Shown here piece by piece: positions 37,613 to 47,134 of a stretch of DNA of 64,000 nucleotides. A program made the translations under genes and the position numbers. Every line of letters starts with the position of its first letter. Position 1 is the first letter of the stretch. Under the pieces are notes generated by a model that had not been told where the DNA came from, ran no database searches, and worked only from the letters and a program-made list of their open reading frames with translations. The stretch is from PALSA-911 sp963743035. Lineage in GTDB: Bacteria; Pseudomonadota; Alphaproteobacteria; Acetobacterales; Acetobacteraceae. The DNA lies in NCBI GenBank assembly GCA_963743035.1, contig CAVUOB010000003.1:124001-188000 (forward strand). The letters are read 5' to 3'.

Positions 37613-37715
37613 GCCCGCCGCCGGCGCCTGAGCGCCATCGCCGGGACTTGCTGTTTCACCCGTGGTTTCCCGGGGCGCCGTCGCGCGCCCGGTCTTGCTT
37701 GCGAGGATGTTTCCG

Positions 37716-39020
37716 ATGGAAATGCTGCGCGTCCGTTCCGCCGTCTCTCCGCTCCGCCGCCCCGCCGATGCCCGCCCGGCCGATATCCGCGCTCCTGCCG
37801 CGGCCGCGCTGCCGCGCGTCGATGACCTCATCGCCAGCCTGCGGCCGGAAGATCCCGTGCATTGCCTGCGCCCGGACGTGCTGGCGCAAACCGCGCGCGA
37901 CTTCGCCGCCGCCTTCCCCGGCACGGTGCTGTACGCGGTGAAGTGCAACGCCGATCCGGCGGTGCTGCGCGCCCTCCGGGACGGCGGCATCCGGCATTTC
38001 GACTGCGCCTCGCCGAAGGAAGTGGCGCTGGTGCGCAGCATGTTCCCGGACGCGGCGATCCATTTCATGCACCCGGTCAAGGCGCGCGGCGCGATCCGCG
38101 AGGCCTGGGCGCGGCACGGCGTGCGCGACTTCGTGCTCGACAGCGCCGGCGAGCTCGCCAAGCTGCTGGCCGAGACCGCGGCCACCGGCGTCGCCGGCGA
38201 GCTCGGCCTGATCGTGCGCCTCGCCCTGCCGAAAAGCGGCGCGGTGATCGACCTGTCCGGCAAATTCGGCGCCTCGCTGCAGGAGGCCGTCGCCCTGCTG
38301 CGCGCGGCGCGCCCGCACGCGGCCCGGCTCGGCGTCAGCTTCCATGTCGGCTCGCAATGCCTCGATCCGCTTGCCTGGCGCCAGGCGCTCGACATCACCG
38401 GACAGGTGATCCGCGCCGCCGGCGTCGCGATCGACATCGTCGATGTCGGCGGCGGGTTTCCGGTCGCCTATCCCGGCGTGCAGCCGCCCCCGCTCGGCGC
38501 CTTCCTGGCGGAGATCGAGGCCGGGTTCGAGCGCCTCGGCCTCGACGGCGCCGAGCTTTGGGCGGAGCCGGGCCGCGCGCTGGTCGCCGGCGGCGGGTCG
38601 GTCGTCGTGCAGGTGCAGCAGCGCCGCGGCGATGCGCTGTACGTGAACGACGGCGTCTACGGCAGCCTCGCCGATGCCGGCGCGCTGGGCTTCTGCTACC
38701 CGGTGCGCCGGATCCGGCCGGACGCGCAAGCCGGGACGGAAGACCGGCTGGTCCCCTTCAGCTTCTACGGCCCGACCTGCGACAGCGCCGATGCGATGCG
38801 CGGCCCGTTCCCGCTGCCGGCCGACATCGCCGAGGGCGACTGGATCGAAATCGGCCAACTCGGCGCCTATGGCGCCTCGCTGCGCACCGGCTTCAACGGC
38901 TTCGACCAGGCGCGGGTCGTGGAGGTCGGCGACGCGCCGCTGCCAGTGCCGGTGTCATTGCCGCGCTCGGTGCAGCCAAATCTTCTTGCCGGCGCGGCAG
39001 ACGCCGCGCTGGCCGCGTGA
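37716..39020 (+). CDS. ornithine decarboxylase (PLP fold III)
   Basis: A PLP-dependent alanine-racemase-fold decarboxylase of 434 residues. It makes putrescine from ornithine; lysine may be an alternative substrate. PLP Lys76 is in YAVKCNADP, then HPVKARGAI, SFHVGSQ, DVGGGFPVAYPG, EPGRALVA and GPTCDSAD with Cys355-Asp356 at the dimer active site. The CDSAD form is typical of ornithine rather than diaminopimelate enzymes. The start at 37716 has GAGGA 8 bases upstream. Homospermidine synthase follows after 55 bases, so the two form an operon. Confidence 0.92.
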   Translation: MEMLRVRSAVSPLRRPADARPADIRAPAAAALPRVDDLIASLRPEDPVHCLRPDVLAQTARDFAAAFPGTVLYAVKCNADPAVLRALRDGGIRHFDCASPKEVALVRSMFPDAAIHFMHPVKARGAIREAWARHGVRDFVLDSAGELAKLLAETAATGVAGELGLIVRLALPKSGAVIDLSGKFGASLQEAVALLRAARPHAARLGVSFHVGSQCLDPLAWRQALDITGQVIRAAGVAIDIVDVGGGFPVAYPGVQPPPLGAFLAEIEAGFERLGLDGAELWAEPGRALVAGGGSVVVQVQQRRGDALYVNDGVYGSLADAGALGFCYPVRRIRPDAQAGTEDRLVPFSFYGPTCDSADAMRGPFPLPADIAEGDWIEIGQLGAYGASLRTGFNGFDQARVVEVGDAPLPVPVSLPRSVQPNLLAGAADAALAA

Positions 39021-39075
39021 TAGCGGCCAACAGGCTGCAGACGCCCCCGTCACCAGAATGCGAGGAATTTCAACG

Positions 39076-40482
39076 ATGAACCACGTCACGTTCGCGGGCC
39101 GGCTGGTCATGCTCGGCTTCGGCAGCATCGGCCAGGGCGTGCTGCCGCTGATCCTCCGGCATATCGACATGCCCAGGGACCGCATCCGCATCCTCACCGG
39201 CGACGACCGCGGCGCCGCCGTGGCCGCCGAATACGGCATCGAAATGCAGATCCTGCCGCTGACGCGCGACAATTACCGCGAGGTGCTGACGCCCCGGCTG
39301 GGCGCCGGCGACTTCCTGCTCAACCTGTCGGTGGACGTGTCCTCGGTCGCGCTGGCGGAACTCTGCCAGTCGCTCGGCGCGCTCTATCTCGACACCTGCG
39401 TGGAGCCCTGGGCCGGCGGCTACACCGATCCGTCGCTGACCCCCTCGCAGCGTTCCAACTACGCGCTGCGGGAAAGCGCGCTGGCGGCCGGGCGCGCCTC
39501 GCCGGGCGGGCCGACCGCGGTGATGACGCATGGCGCCAATCCCGGCCTCGTCTCCCATTTCGTGAAGGAGGCTTTGCTGAACGTCGCCCGCGACACCGGC
39601 CGGCCGACAGACGCCCCGGCCACGCGCGAAGGCTGGGCGGAGCTCGCGCAGTCGCTCGGGATCAAGGCGATCCACATCGCCGAGCGCGACACCCAGGTGG
39701 CCGGCTTCTGCAAGAGCCGGGGCGAGTTCGTGAACACCTGGTCGATCGACGGCTTCGTCGGCGAGGGCTGCCAGCCGGCCGAGCTCGGCTGGGGCACGCA
39801 TGAGCGGTCCTTCCCGCCCGATGCGCGCCGGCATGATTTCGGCTGCGACGCGGCGATCTACCTGCTGCGCCCCGGCGCCTCCGTGCGCGTGCGCACCTGG
39901 ACCCCGCTGGAAGGCCCGTTCCACGGCTTCCTGATCACCCATAACGAGGCCATCTCGATCGCCGACTACTACACGGTGCTGCAGGACGGCGCGCCGGCGT
40001 ACCGCCCGACCGTGCACTACGCCTATCACCCCTGCGACGACGCGGTGCTGTCGCTGCACGAATTCGCCGGCAAGAGCTGGCACCTCCAGGCCGGGCAGCG
40101 GCTGATGATGGAGGAGATCGTCAGCGGCGTGGACGAACTCGGCGTCCTGCTGATGGGCCACGAGAAGGGCGCCTACTGGTACGGCTCGCATCTGTCGATC
40201 GGCCAGGCGCGCTCGCTCGCGCCGCACAACAACGCCACCAGCCTGCAGGTCACCGCCGCGGTGCTCGGCGGCATGGTCTGGGCGATGGAGAACCCGCGCG
40301 CCGGCATCATCGAGGCCGATCATCTCGACCATGCAAGGGTGCTGGAGGTGGCGCGGCCCTATCTCGGCGATATCGTCGGCGCCTATAGCGACTGGACGCC
40401 GCTGCAGCATCGCGGCGAGCTGTTCGCCGAGGACCTGGACACCGAATGCCCCTGGCAGTTCCGCAACGTCCGGGTGGCCTGA
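39076..40482 (+). CDS. hss: homospermidine synthase
   Basis: Makes sym-homospermidine from two putrescines (or spermidine plus putrescine), NAD-dependent. The 468 residues start with the Rossmann loop VMLGFGSIGQGVLPL and contain VEPWAGGYTDP, MTHGANPGLVSHFVKEALL, the NTWSIDGF region and HHEYLH-type sequence seen here as HNEAISIADYYT. The length is that of alphaproteobacterial Hss. The start at 39076 is 55 bases after the ODC stop. Homospermidine is a major polyamine of several alphaproteobacterial lineages. Confidence 0.94.
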   Translation: MNHVTFAGRLVMLGFGSIGQGVLPLILRHIDMPRDRIRILTGDDRGAAVAAEYGIEMQILPLTRDNYREVLTPRLGAGDFLLNLSVDVSSVALAELCQSLGALYLDTCVEPWAGGYTDPSLTPSQRSNYALRESALAAGRASPGGPTAVMTHGANPGLVSHFVKEALLNVARDTGRPTDAPATREGWAELAQSLGIKAIHIAERDTQVAGFCKSRGEFVNTWSIDGFVGEGCQPAELGWGTHERSFPPDARRHDFGCDAAIYLLRPGASVRVRTWTPLEGPFHGFLITHNEAISIADYYTVLQDGAPAYRPTVHYAYHPCDDAVLSLHEFAGKSWHLQAGQRLMMEEIVSGVDELGVLLMGHEKGAYWYGSHLSIGQARSLAPHNNATSLQVTAAVLGGMVWAMENPRAGIIEADHLDHARVLEVARPYLGDIVGAYSDWTPLQHRGELFAEDLDTECPWQFRNVRVA

Positions 40483-40533
40483 TCCCCATCGCCTGAAGCC
40501 CGCCGCCCGATCCCCGCTCCCCGGGGGCCGCCC

Positions 40534-43119
40534 TCACCCCCTCCGCGGGGTGGGGGGCGGCAGGACGGCCAGCAGCGCGGGCAGGAACAGCAGCGTGGTG
40601 CACACCGTGCAGCCCAGGCTCAGCAGCAGCAGCGCGCCCATGCTCGCGGTCCCCGGATGGTGCGACAGCGCGAGCGAGCCGAAGGCGGTGCCGGTGGTCA
40701 GCGCCGAGAACATGATCGCCCGCGCGGTGGCGGAGCGCAGCGGGTGGGTCGAGCCGGAGCGCCAGTTCATCACGAAGTAGATGTTGAACGACACGCCGAC
40801 CCCGAGCAGCAGCGGCAGCGCGATGATGTTGGCGAAATTCAGCGGCAACGGCAGCAGCACCGCGAAGGCGACGGTCAGCAGCGAGGACAGCAGCAGCGGC
40901 GTCAGCACCAGCACGACATCCAGCGCCCGGCGCAGCACGGCGATCAGGATCACCGTGATCGCCGCGAACGCGCTCATCGCCGCCATGCGGAAGGCGGAGA
41001 CGATGCTGTCGGCGCTGCGCACGATGGTCACCGCCGATCCGGCGGAATCCGGCGCCACTTCCTGCACCTGGGCCACGAAGCCGCGCAGCGCGGCGGTGCC
41101 GCGCAGGCTGGGTATCGGGCCGATCTGCAGGCGCAGCCGGCCATCCGGCGCCACCCAGTCGCGCCGGATATCCGGCGGCACATCGGCATCCGTGACCCCG
41201 GTGGCGCCGAGCGCCGTGCGCAGGCGATCGAGCTGCAGCGGCAGGAAGCGGACCATGGCGGCATTGGCGCCGAGCAGCACGGTATCCGGGGCCGTCTGCA
41301 GCTTCGCGAGATCGCCGGCGATGGCGGCCAGCGGATGGTCCGCCGGCAGCATCGGCAGCACGCCGGCCAGCTTTTCCCGCAGCTCCCGGATCGCCTCGCG
41401 CAGCGCCGCGGCGCTCACCGGCGGGGCTGCCGCCGGCGGGGCCAGGGTGGTACGCAGCAGGTCCGCGGCATCGGCGATCAGCGGCAGCTTGCGGTCCTGC
41501 TCCGCGGGCACGAAGCTCTCCAGCCACAGCACGCTGTCGACCTCCGGCAGCTTTTCCAGCCGCGCCGCCAGCGCCGCCGCCGCGGCCCGGTCGGGCGCCA
41601 GCAGTTCCATGCTGTAGGGATTGGCCCGCGGATCGTCCATCAGGTCGCTCAGCGTCCGCATCGCCTCGGTATTGGCGTTCTTGGTGTGCAGCGGGTCGCC
41701 GTCGAAGCCGAGATGCGGCACCAGCACCGCGCCCAGCAGCGCCAGCGCGGCGAACAGCCCAAGCGCCGGCCAGCGCAGCAGCGTCACGAAGGTATCCAGC
41801 CGCTGCAGCGGGCGCAGCCCGGCCTCCTTGGCGCCGCCGGCGGGGCGGAACAGCATCAGCAGGGCCGGCAGGAAGGTCAGCGTGCAGACGAAGGCGATCA
41901 GCATCCCGATCCCGGCGATCAGCCCGAGCTGCGCCACGCCGATGAAATCCGCCGGCGTGAACGCCAGGAAGCCGGCCGCGGTCGCCAGCGCCGCCACCAG
42001 GATCGACAGCCCGGCCCGCGCCCCGGTCCACACCAGCGCCACCGCCAGAACCGGCGTGTGCAGCTGCCGTTCCCGCAGGCGCACGCAGAACTGGATGGCG
42101 AAATCCACGGCGATGCCGATGAACAGGATGGCGAAGGCGACCGAGACCAGATTGAGCGTGCCGACCGCCAGCGCCGCGAAGCCGCCCGTCAGCAGCAGGC
42201 CGAGCGAAAGCGTCAGCAGGATCGGCACCATCATCCGCCAGCTGCGCACCGCCAGGAACAGCCACAGCGTCACCAGCAGCGCGCTGCCGACCAGGCCGGC
42301 CACCGCCCCCTGGGCGACGGTCGAGAACTCCTCGTCGTTCAGCGCCACCGGGCCGGTCAGCCGCACCCGCACGCTGCCGTCGCGCACGAATTCAAGCCGC
42401 CCGGCCGCCGCCCGTATCGCATCGCCGGCGGCAGCACCCGGCTCCAGCGCGCTGTAATCGAGCTTCGGCTTGAACAGCACGAAATGGAACCGCCCCGCCA
42501 TGTCGGCCAGCGGCCCGGCCAGCAGGCGCTCCCAGGACAGCGGCTCGGGCCGGCCGGCGGCCGCCTGTTCGAGGCTCCGGTGGAACCCGCGGAGCGCCGG
42601 CAGGAACGGCTCCAGGTTCGCCTGCTTCGCCTTCACCCCCTCGGCGATCAGCCCCAACGCGGCGAACAGCCCGCGCAGGCTCGGATCCGCGATCAGCTGG
42701 CCCAGGAAGGGCTGCGCGTCGATCGTGCTGTCCAGCAGCGCCTGCAGCTTGTACGGATCGAGCAGCAGGAAGGCGTTGCGCTCCAGATAGGGCGAGGCGT
42801 CGGGCCGCGACACGGAGTGGAAATGGGTGTGGTCCGTGGCCAGCGCCGCGGCCAGGTCGCGCGCCGTCTGCTCGGCCTTCTCCGGGATCGCGGCGTCGAT
42901 CACCGCGACCAGCAGGTCCTCGTTCTGCGGAAAGGCCCGCTGCAGCTCGGCGCCGTGCTGCTTCCACGGCAGGCTGGCGGAAAACAGCGTGCCAGTATCG
43001 GTGGTGACGCCAAGCCGGGTGCGAACCGCCCACAGGCTGCCCAGCGCCAGCAGCAGGCCGAGCGCCACCACCAGCCAGGGACGGCGGACGCAGCCAGCCA
43101 CCAGGCGGGCGAGGCTCAC
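40534..43119 (-). CDS. hpnN: MMPL/RND transporter, hopanoid-associated HpnN-like
   Basis: A large RND-family inner-membrane protein of 861 residues: two repeats, each with one helix, a periplasmic porter domain and then five helices (LFIGIAVDFAIQF and LLLGVGVSFNIYFVMNW are the matching 'GxxxDF' segments). HpnN moves hopanoids from the inner to the outer membrane. It forms a unit with a CDP-alcohol transferase gene (6-base gap) and hpnL, so the cargo could also include a lipid made here. Other hopanoid genes (shc, hpnCDE) are not in this window. Confidence 0.85.
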   Translation of the reverse strand: MSLARLVAGCVRRPWLVVALGLLLALGSLWAVRTRLGVTTDTGTLFSASLPWKQHGAELQRAFPQNEDLLVAVIDAAIPEKAEQTARDLAAALATDHTHFHSVSRPDASPYLERNAFLLLDPYKLQALLDSTIDAQPFLGQLIADPSLRGLFAALGLIAEGVKAKQANLEPFLPALRGFHRSLEQAAAGRPEPLSWERLLAGPLADMAGRFHFVLFKPKLDYSALEPGAAAGDAIRAAAGRLEFVRDGSVRVRLTGPVALNDEEFSTVAQGAVAGLVGSALLVTLWLFLAVRSWRMMVPILLTLSLGLLLTGGFAALAVGTLNLVSVAFAILFIGIAVDFAIQFCVRLRERQLHTPVLAVALVWTGARAGLSILVAALATAAGFLAFTPADFIGVAQLGLIAGIGMLIAFVCTLTFLPALLMLFRPAGGAKEAGLRPLQRLDTFVTLLRWPALGLFAALALLGAVLVPHLGFDGDPLHTKNANTEAMRTLSDLMDDPRANPYSMELLAPDRAAAAALAARLEKLPEVDSVLWLESFVPAEQDRKLPLIADAADLLRTTLAPPAAAPPVSAAALREAIRELREKLAGVLPMLPADHPLAAIAGDLAKLQTAPDTVLLGANAAMVRFLPLQLDRLRTALGATGVTDADVPPDIRRDWVAPDGRLRLQIGPIPSLRGTAALRGFVAQVQEVAPDSAGSAVTIVRSADSIVSAFRMAAMSAFAAITVILIAVLRRALDVVLVLTPLLLSSLLTVAFAVLLPLPLNFANIIALPLLLGVGVSFNIYFVMNWRSGSTHPLRSATARAIMFSALTTGTAFGSLALSHHPGTASMGALLLLSLGCTVCTTLLFLPALLAVLPPPTPRRG

Positions 43120-43125
43120 GCGCCG

Positions 43126-43734
43126 CTACGCCCGCTCGAGCCGGCGCTGCAGGCGCAGCAGCCGGATGCCGGTGATCGTCATCATGATCGTGGTGCCGAA
43201 CACGGCGCCGATCAGCACCGGGGACAGCCAGCCCAGCCAGGCCAGCGGCCCCAGCAGATACAGCGCGTCATCGGGATCGAAGCCCCATTTGCCTTCATAG
43301 GCGCGGGCCTTGCTCGGGTTGCGCTGCTCCAGCCGTTCGGAGAACATGTTGCACAACAGCAACGCCGCGCCGGTGAACAGGCCGAGCGGGATCGCCCATT
43401 CCCCCAGCCAGGAGAAGCGCAGCCCGACGCCGGCGGCGACGAAGAACAGCACGTTCACCGCGTTGTCGACATAATAGTCGTACAGGTGCCCGCCCGGGCT
43501 CATCAGATTGCCGAGCCGCGCCAACTCGCCGTCGGCCCGGTCGAGGAAGGCGGAAACCAGCCACAGCGCGCCGCCCCACCACACCCCGGGCTCGCTGCCG
43601 AGCGCCAGACCGGCGCAGGCCGCGAGGCCGGTGATCAGACGCAGCGTGGTGAGGTGGTTCGGCCGCACCCAGGTGCCGATCAGCGGGCGCACCAGGGGCC
43701 GCGCCAGCAGATGCGTCCAGGAAGTGCCTCTCAT
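43126..43734 (-). CDS. CDP-alcohol phosphatidyltransferase family protein in the HpnL/HpnN operon
   Basis: A 202-residue integral membrane transferase with the full signature: FLDRADGELAR, then GG and YDYYVD (Asp, Asp-Gly, Ala-Arg, Gly, Asp, Asp spacing as in the family). It differs from the PgsA-like protein at 8783. ATG 43734 overlaps the hpnL stop (ATGA), and hpnN follows after 6 bases. Next to a complete aminoethylphosphonate pathway, a plausible job is transfer of a CMP-activated aminoethylphosphonate head group to a lipid. This is inferred from context only; transfer to another lipid alcohol is the alternative. Confidence 0.8.
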   Translation of the reverse strand: MRGTSWTHLLARPLVRPLIGTWVRPNHLTTLRLITGLAACAGLALGSEPGVWWGGALWLVSAFLDRADGELARLGNLMSPGGHLYDYYVDNAVNVLFFVAAGVGLRFSWLGEWAIPLGLFTGAALLLCNMFSERLEQRNPSKARAYEGKWGFDPDDALYLLGPLAWLGWLSPVLIGAVFGTTIMMTITGIRLLRLQRRLERA

Positions 43735-44729
43735 GACGTCGCTCCGGAAATTGGGGTGACCGGCGCGGCCGGGGCATTCGCTTCCATATAGTGCCAGGCC
43801 AGCAGGCCGGGTAGGCCGAGCCCGACCTCGCGCAGCCGTTTCATCAGGGACAGGGCGATCGCCACCTCCGGCGACAGGCCGAACAGCTGGCAGACCACGA
43901 TGTAGCCGCCCTCCTGCACGCCCAGCGCCCCCGGCACGGCAAAGCCCACCGCCTTCAGCGCCTGGCCCAGGCTCTCGATCACCAGCCCGGCGCTGAAGGC
44001 GGTGGGATGGCCGAGGAAATGCAGCGCCAGGCAGACCTCGACCCCGCCCAGCACCCAGGAGACCATGTGCCACAGCCCCGCCGCCATCGCCCGGCGCGGC
44101 GCGCGGTAGCAGGATTTCAGCGCCGCGTGCAGGCCCTCGACCTGTCGCATGCCGGTCCAGCCCATCGAACGGCCGAGGCGCATCAGCCCCCTCTCGATCG
44201 CCGACGCCAGGCCCAGCCACTGCGCGCCCAGGAAGGCCCCCGCCACCAGCGAGGCCACCACCAGCCCGCCGGCGACATAGCCCGCGATGCCGCCATCGCC
44301 CACGCTGTACAGCAGCAGGCCCAGCCCCATCAGCGTGAACGCGATCTGGGTCAGCATCTCCATCGTCAGGTCGGCGACCGTGCCGGCGATCGCCGACGCC
44401 AGCGGCACCCCGGCGCGCTGCAGCAGCCGGGCGACGACGAACTCGCCGCCGATCTGCGCGCCGGGCAGCAGGTTGTTCACCGCCTCGCGGATCCAGCGCA
44501 GCACCATGTAGCCGCGCAGGCTGGGACGGCGGAGCATGGGGCCGGCGATGGCGCGCCAGCCGGCGGCGGAGAACAGGATCTGCACCGGATGGAAGGCAAT
44601 CACCGCCAGGATGCCGAACCAGCCGGCATGGCCGAGCAGATCGAGGATGCGCCCGACGCCGTAGCTTTCCAGCAGCCATGCCGACAGCGCGATGCCGACC
44701 AGGCCGCCGATGATGGCGCCATATTTCAC
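43731..44729 (-). CDS. hpnL: HpnL-like membrane protein (lysylphosphatidylglycerol synthetase TM-domain family)
   Basis: A 332-residue protein with about eight helices, of the family of the LPG synthase flippase region. Landmarks: WIREAVNNLLPGAQIGGEFVVARLL, TVADLTMEMLTQ, GRSMGWTGMRQVEGL and the 'SLGQALKAVGFAVPGALGVQEGGYI' region (given in part). HpnL is the family member that accompanies hopanoid loci and is thought to handle lipid translocation. The C-terminal residues overlap the start of the CDP-alcohol transferase. It is divergent from phnW, with 48 bases between. Confidence 0.82.
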   Translation of the reverse strand: MKYGAIIGGLVGIALSAWLLESYGVGRILDLLGHAGWFGILAVIAFHPVQILFSAAGWRAIAGPMLRRPSLRGYMVLRWIREAVNNLLPGAQIGGEFVVARLLQRAGVPLASAIAGTVADLTMEMLTQIAFTLMGLGLLLYSVGDGGIAGYVAGGLVVASLVAGAFLGAQWLGLASAIERGLMRLGRSMGWTGMRQVEGLHAALKSCYRAPRRAMAAGLWHMVSWVLGGVEVCLALHFLGHPTAFSAGLVIESLGQALKAVGFAVPGALGVQEGGYIVVCQLFGLSPEVAIALSLMKRLREVGLGLPGLLAWHYMEANAPAAPVTPISGATS

Positions 44730-44777
44730 GACCCTTGCCCCTTTATGGCGGCGGGGTTTCTGCGATACCCAATACCC

Positions 44778-45947
44778 ATGTCAGCCAAACCGTCTCCCAT
44801 CCTGCTCACGCCCATCCTGCTCACGCCGGGTCCGTTGACCACCTCCGCCGCGACCCGCGCCGCGCTCGGCCGCGACTGGGGCTCGCGCGACGGCGATTTC
44901 ATCGCCATCAGCGAAGGCGTCCGCGCCCGGCTCGCCGCCCTGCCGGGCCTCGCCGAAACGCATGCGGCGGTGCCGGTGCAGGGCAGCGGCACCTTCGCCG
45001 TGGAAGCCGCGGTGCAGACGCTGGTGCCGCGCGACGGGCGCCTGCTGGTGCTGGTCAACGGCGCGTATGGCCGGCGCATCGCCGAGATGGCGCGCCGGCT
45101 CGGCCGCGCCTGCGCCACGCTGGAAATGCCGGAAAACCAGGCCATCCCGCCCGAGGCGGTGGCGCGCGCGCTGGCCGCCGATCCCGCCATCACCGATGTC
45201 GCCCTGGTGCATTGCGAAACCACCAGCGGATTGCTGAACCCGCTGGAGGCCATCGCCGCCTGCGTGCGGCAAGCCGGACGCCGCCTGCTGGTCGATGCCA
45301 TGAGCTCGTTCGGCGCCGTGCCGATCGACGGCGCGCGCGTGCACTGCACCGCGTTGATCGGCTCCTCCAACAAGGGGCTGGAGGGGGTGCCGGGCCTCGG
45401 CTTCGTCATCGCCGAGACCGCCCATCTGCGCGGCTGCGAAGGCAACGCCGTCAGCCTCAGCCTGGACCTGTACGCGCAATGGCGCGGCTTCGAGGCCACC
45501 GGGCAATGGCGCTTCACCCCGCCGGTGCAGGTCGTCGCCGCCCTGTCCGCGGCTTTGGACCAGTTGGACGCGGAAGGCGGCATTTCAGCCCGCCACGCCC
45601 GTTACCGCCGCAACTGCGACCTGCTGCTCGACGGCATGCGGGCGCACGGATTCACGCCCTATATCGAACCGGCGCTGCAGGCGCCGGTGATCGTCACCTT
45701 CCGCATCCCGCCGGGCGGCTGGTTCGACTTCCAGCCCTTCTACGATTTCCTGCATGCGCGCGGCGTCGTCATCTATCCCGGCAAGCTGACCGAGGCGCCG
45801 AGCTTCCGCATCGGCTGCATCGGCGCCATCGGCCCGGACGATATCGCCCGCGCCCTGGCGGCGGTCGACGCCTTCATGGCCGCCCACGGCCCGGCTCACT
45901 CCCGGGCGCAGCCCCGGCCGACGGATCGATGCCCAACGGATCGATAA
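44778..45947 (+). CDS. phnW: 2-aminoethylphosphonate transaminase
   Basis: A PLP class V aminotransferase of 389 residues. Interconverts phosphonoacetaldehyde and 2-aminoethylphosphonate (AEP). LLTPGPL near the N-terminus, GSGTFAVEA, VLVNGAYGRRI, VHCETTSGLLNP, and Lys199 in GSSNKGLEGVPG. With PEP mutase and phosphonopyruvate decarboxylase next to it, the biosynthetic direction is likely. An exact 15-bp tandem duplication (44796-44825) doubles PILLT at the N-terminus. The C-terminal tail after AAHGPAHSRAQP is extra. Confidence 0.92.
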   Translation: MSAKPSPILLTPILLTPGPLTTSAATRAALGRDWGSRDGDFIAISEGVRARLAALPGLAETHAAVPVQGSGTFAVEAAVQTLVPRDGRLLVLVNGAYGRRIAEMARRLGRACATLEMPENQAIPPEAVARALAADPAITDVALVHCETTSGLLNPLEAIAACVRQAGRRLLVDAMSSFGAVPIDGARVHCTALIGSSNKGLEGVPGLGFVIAETAHLRGCEGNAVSLSLDLYAQWRGFEATGQWRFTPPVQVVAALSAALDQLDAEGGISARHARYRRNCDLLLDGMRAHGFTPYIEPALQAPVIVTFRIPPGGWFDFQPFYDFLHARGVVIYPGKLTEAPSFRIGCIGAIGPDDIARALAAVDAFMAAHGPAHSRAQPRPTDRCPTDR

Positions 45948-45966
45948 TGGGCGCATCGCAAGGGCC

Positions 45967-47134
45967 TCAGCCCGCCGCCTGGCCGGAACGCGCCAGGAAG
46001 TCGCGAAAGCGCCGCGCCACTTCATGCGGCGGGATCGTCGGCCGGCCCAGCTTCTCCAGCGAACCCGGGCGGATGCGGGCATGCACCAGCCCCGGGCCGG
46101 TCGCGGCCAGGGCCTGGGCGAAGGCCTCGGCGAACCCCGCCGCGCTATCGCAGACGAAGGCCTGGGCGTAGCCGCAGGCCAGCGCCACGCCGGCGAAATC
46201 CACCACCGGCGACACCGTCGCCTGGCCGCCGGTCGAATCATGCACGCCGTTGTCCAGCAGCACGTGCAGCAACCCGGCCGGCCGGTAGGCGCCGATGGTC
46301 GCCATGGCGCCGAGCTTCATCAGCGCCGCCCCGTCCCCGTCCAGCACGATGGTGCGCCGTCCCGTGGTCATCGCCACGCCGAGGCCCATCGGGCTGGCGC
46401 ATCCCATCGAACCGACCTGGTACAGATGCTGCTCGCGGTCCGACAGGGTGAACAGCTCGCGCCCCGCCTTGCCGGTGGTGGCGATGATCGGCGCATCGGC
46501 GGGCGCCAAGGCCAGCACCTGCTCCAGCAGCGCCAGCCGGCTCGGCAGCTCGCCTCCGCTGTCGCCCCCTTGGCAAAGATCGGTTTTCCGGCCGGTCGCC
46601 TCCCGGGTGCGGGGAACCTCGTCCAGCCCTTCGTCGCGCAGGCTGCCCTTCTCCAGCACCAGCGCGAACGGCAGGCCGGTGCGCGCCATCGTCTCCCGCG
46701 CCTCCGCCAGCACCGGGCCGAGCGCGTCCTCCCGGTCCGGGAACCGGCGATGCGGCAGTTCCATCACGTCCAGCAGGCGCTGGGTGATGCGGCCCATCAG
46801 CTCGTGCTGCGGCTCGTCCTTCAGCCCGGGCTGGCCGCGCCAGGTGACGATCAGCAGCGTCGGGATGCGGAACGGCGTGTTCAGCGATGTCAGCGGATTG
46901 ACCGCGTTGCCGAGGCCGGAATTCTGGCACATCACCGCGGTCTCGCGCCCGGCCAGCCAGGCGCCGGCGGCGATCGCCACCGCCTCCCCCTCGCTGGCGG
47001 CCGCAACGTAGCGCAAGCGACCGGTCGCTGGCGGCCCGGTTGATCAGCGGGGTCAGGAAGCTGCAGGGAACGCCGGTGTAGAAACCGACGCCGGCGCGCT
47101 CCGCCGCCGCCAGGAACGACGATGCCTCGATCAT
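45967..47134 (-). pseudogene. ppd: phosphonopyruvate decarboxylase, frameshifted
   Basis: A thiamine diphosphate enzyme that decarboxylates phosphonopyruvate to phosphonoacetaldehyde. The N-terminal frame from ATG 47134 reads MIEASSFLAAAERAGVGF, GVPCSFLTPLINRAAS and DRS. A second frame carries LRYVAAASEGEAVAIAAG through GDGAALMKLGAMATIG (TDP/Mg loop) to the end. Deleting one T of the TT (47015-47016 on the plus strand) gives 388 residues, the family length. The start overlaps the PEP mutase stop (TGATG), which fixes an operon. I consider it functional with a sequence error. Confidence 0.88.

Noticed and set aside
40657..43791. Open frame of 1044 codons opposite hpnN
   Set aside because: Composition is dominated by Gln, Arg, Gly and His with no domain; the hpnN frame on the minus strand has clear RND features.
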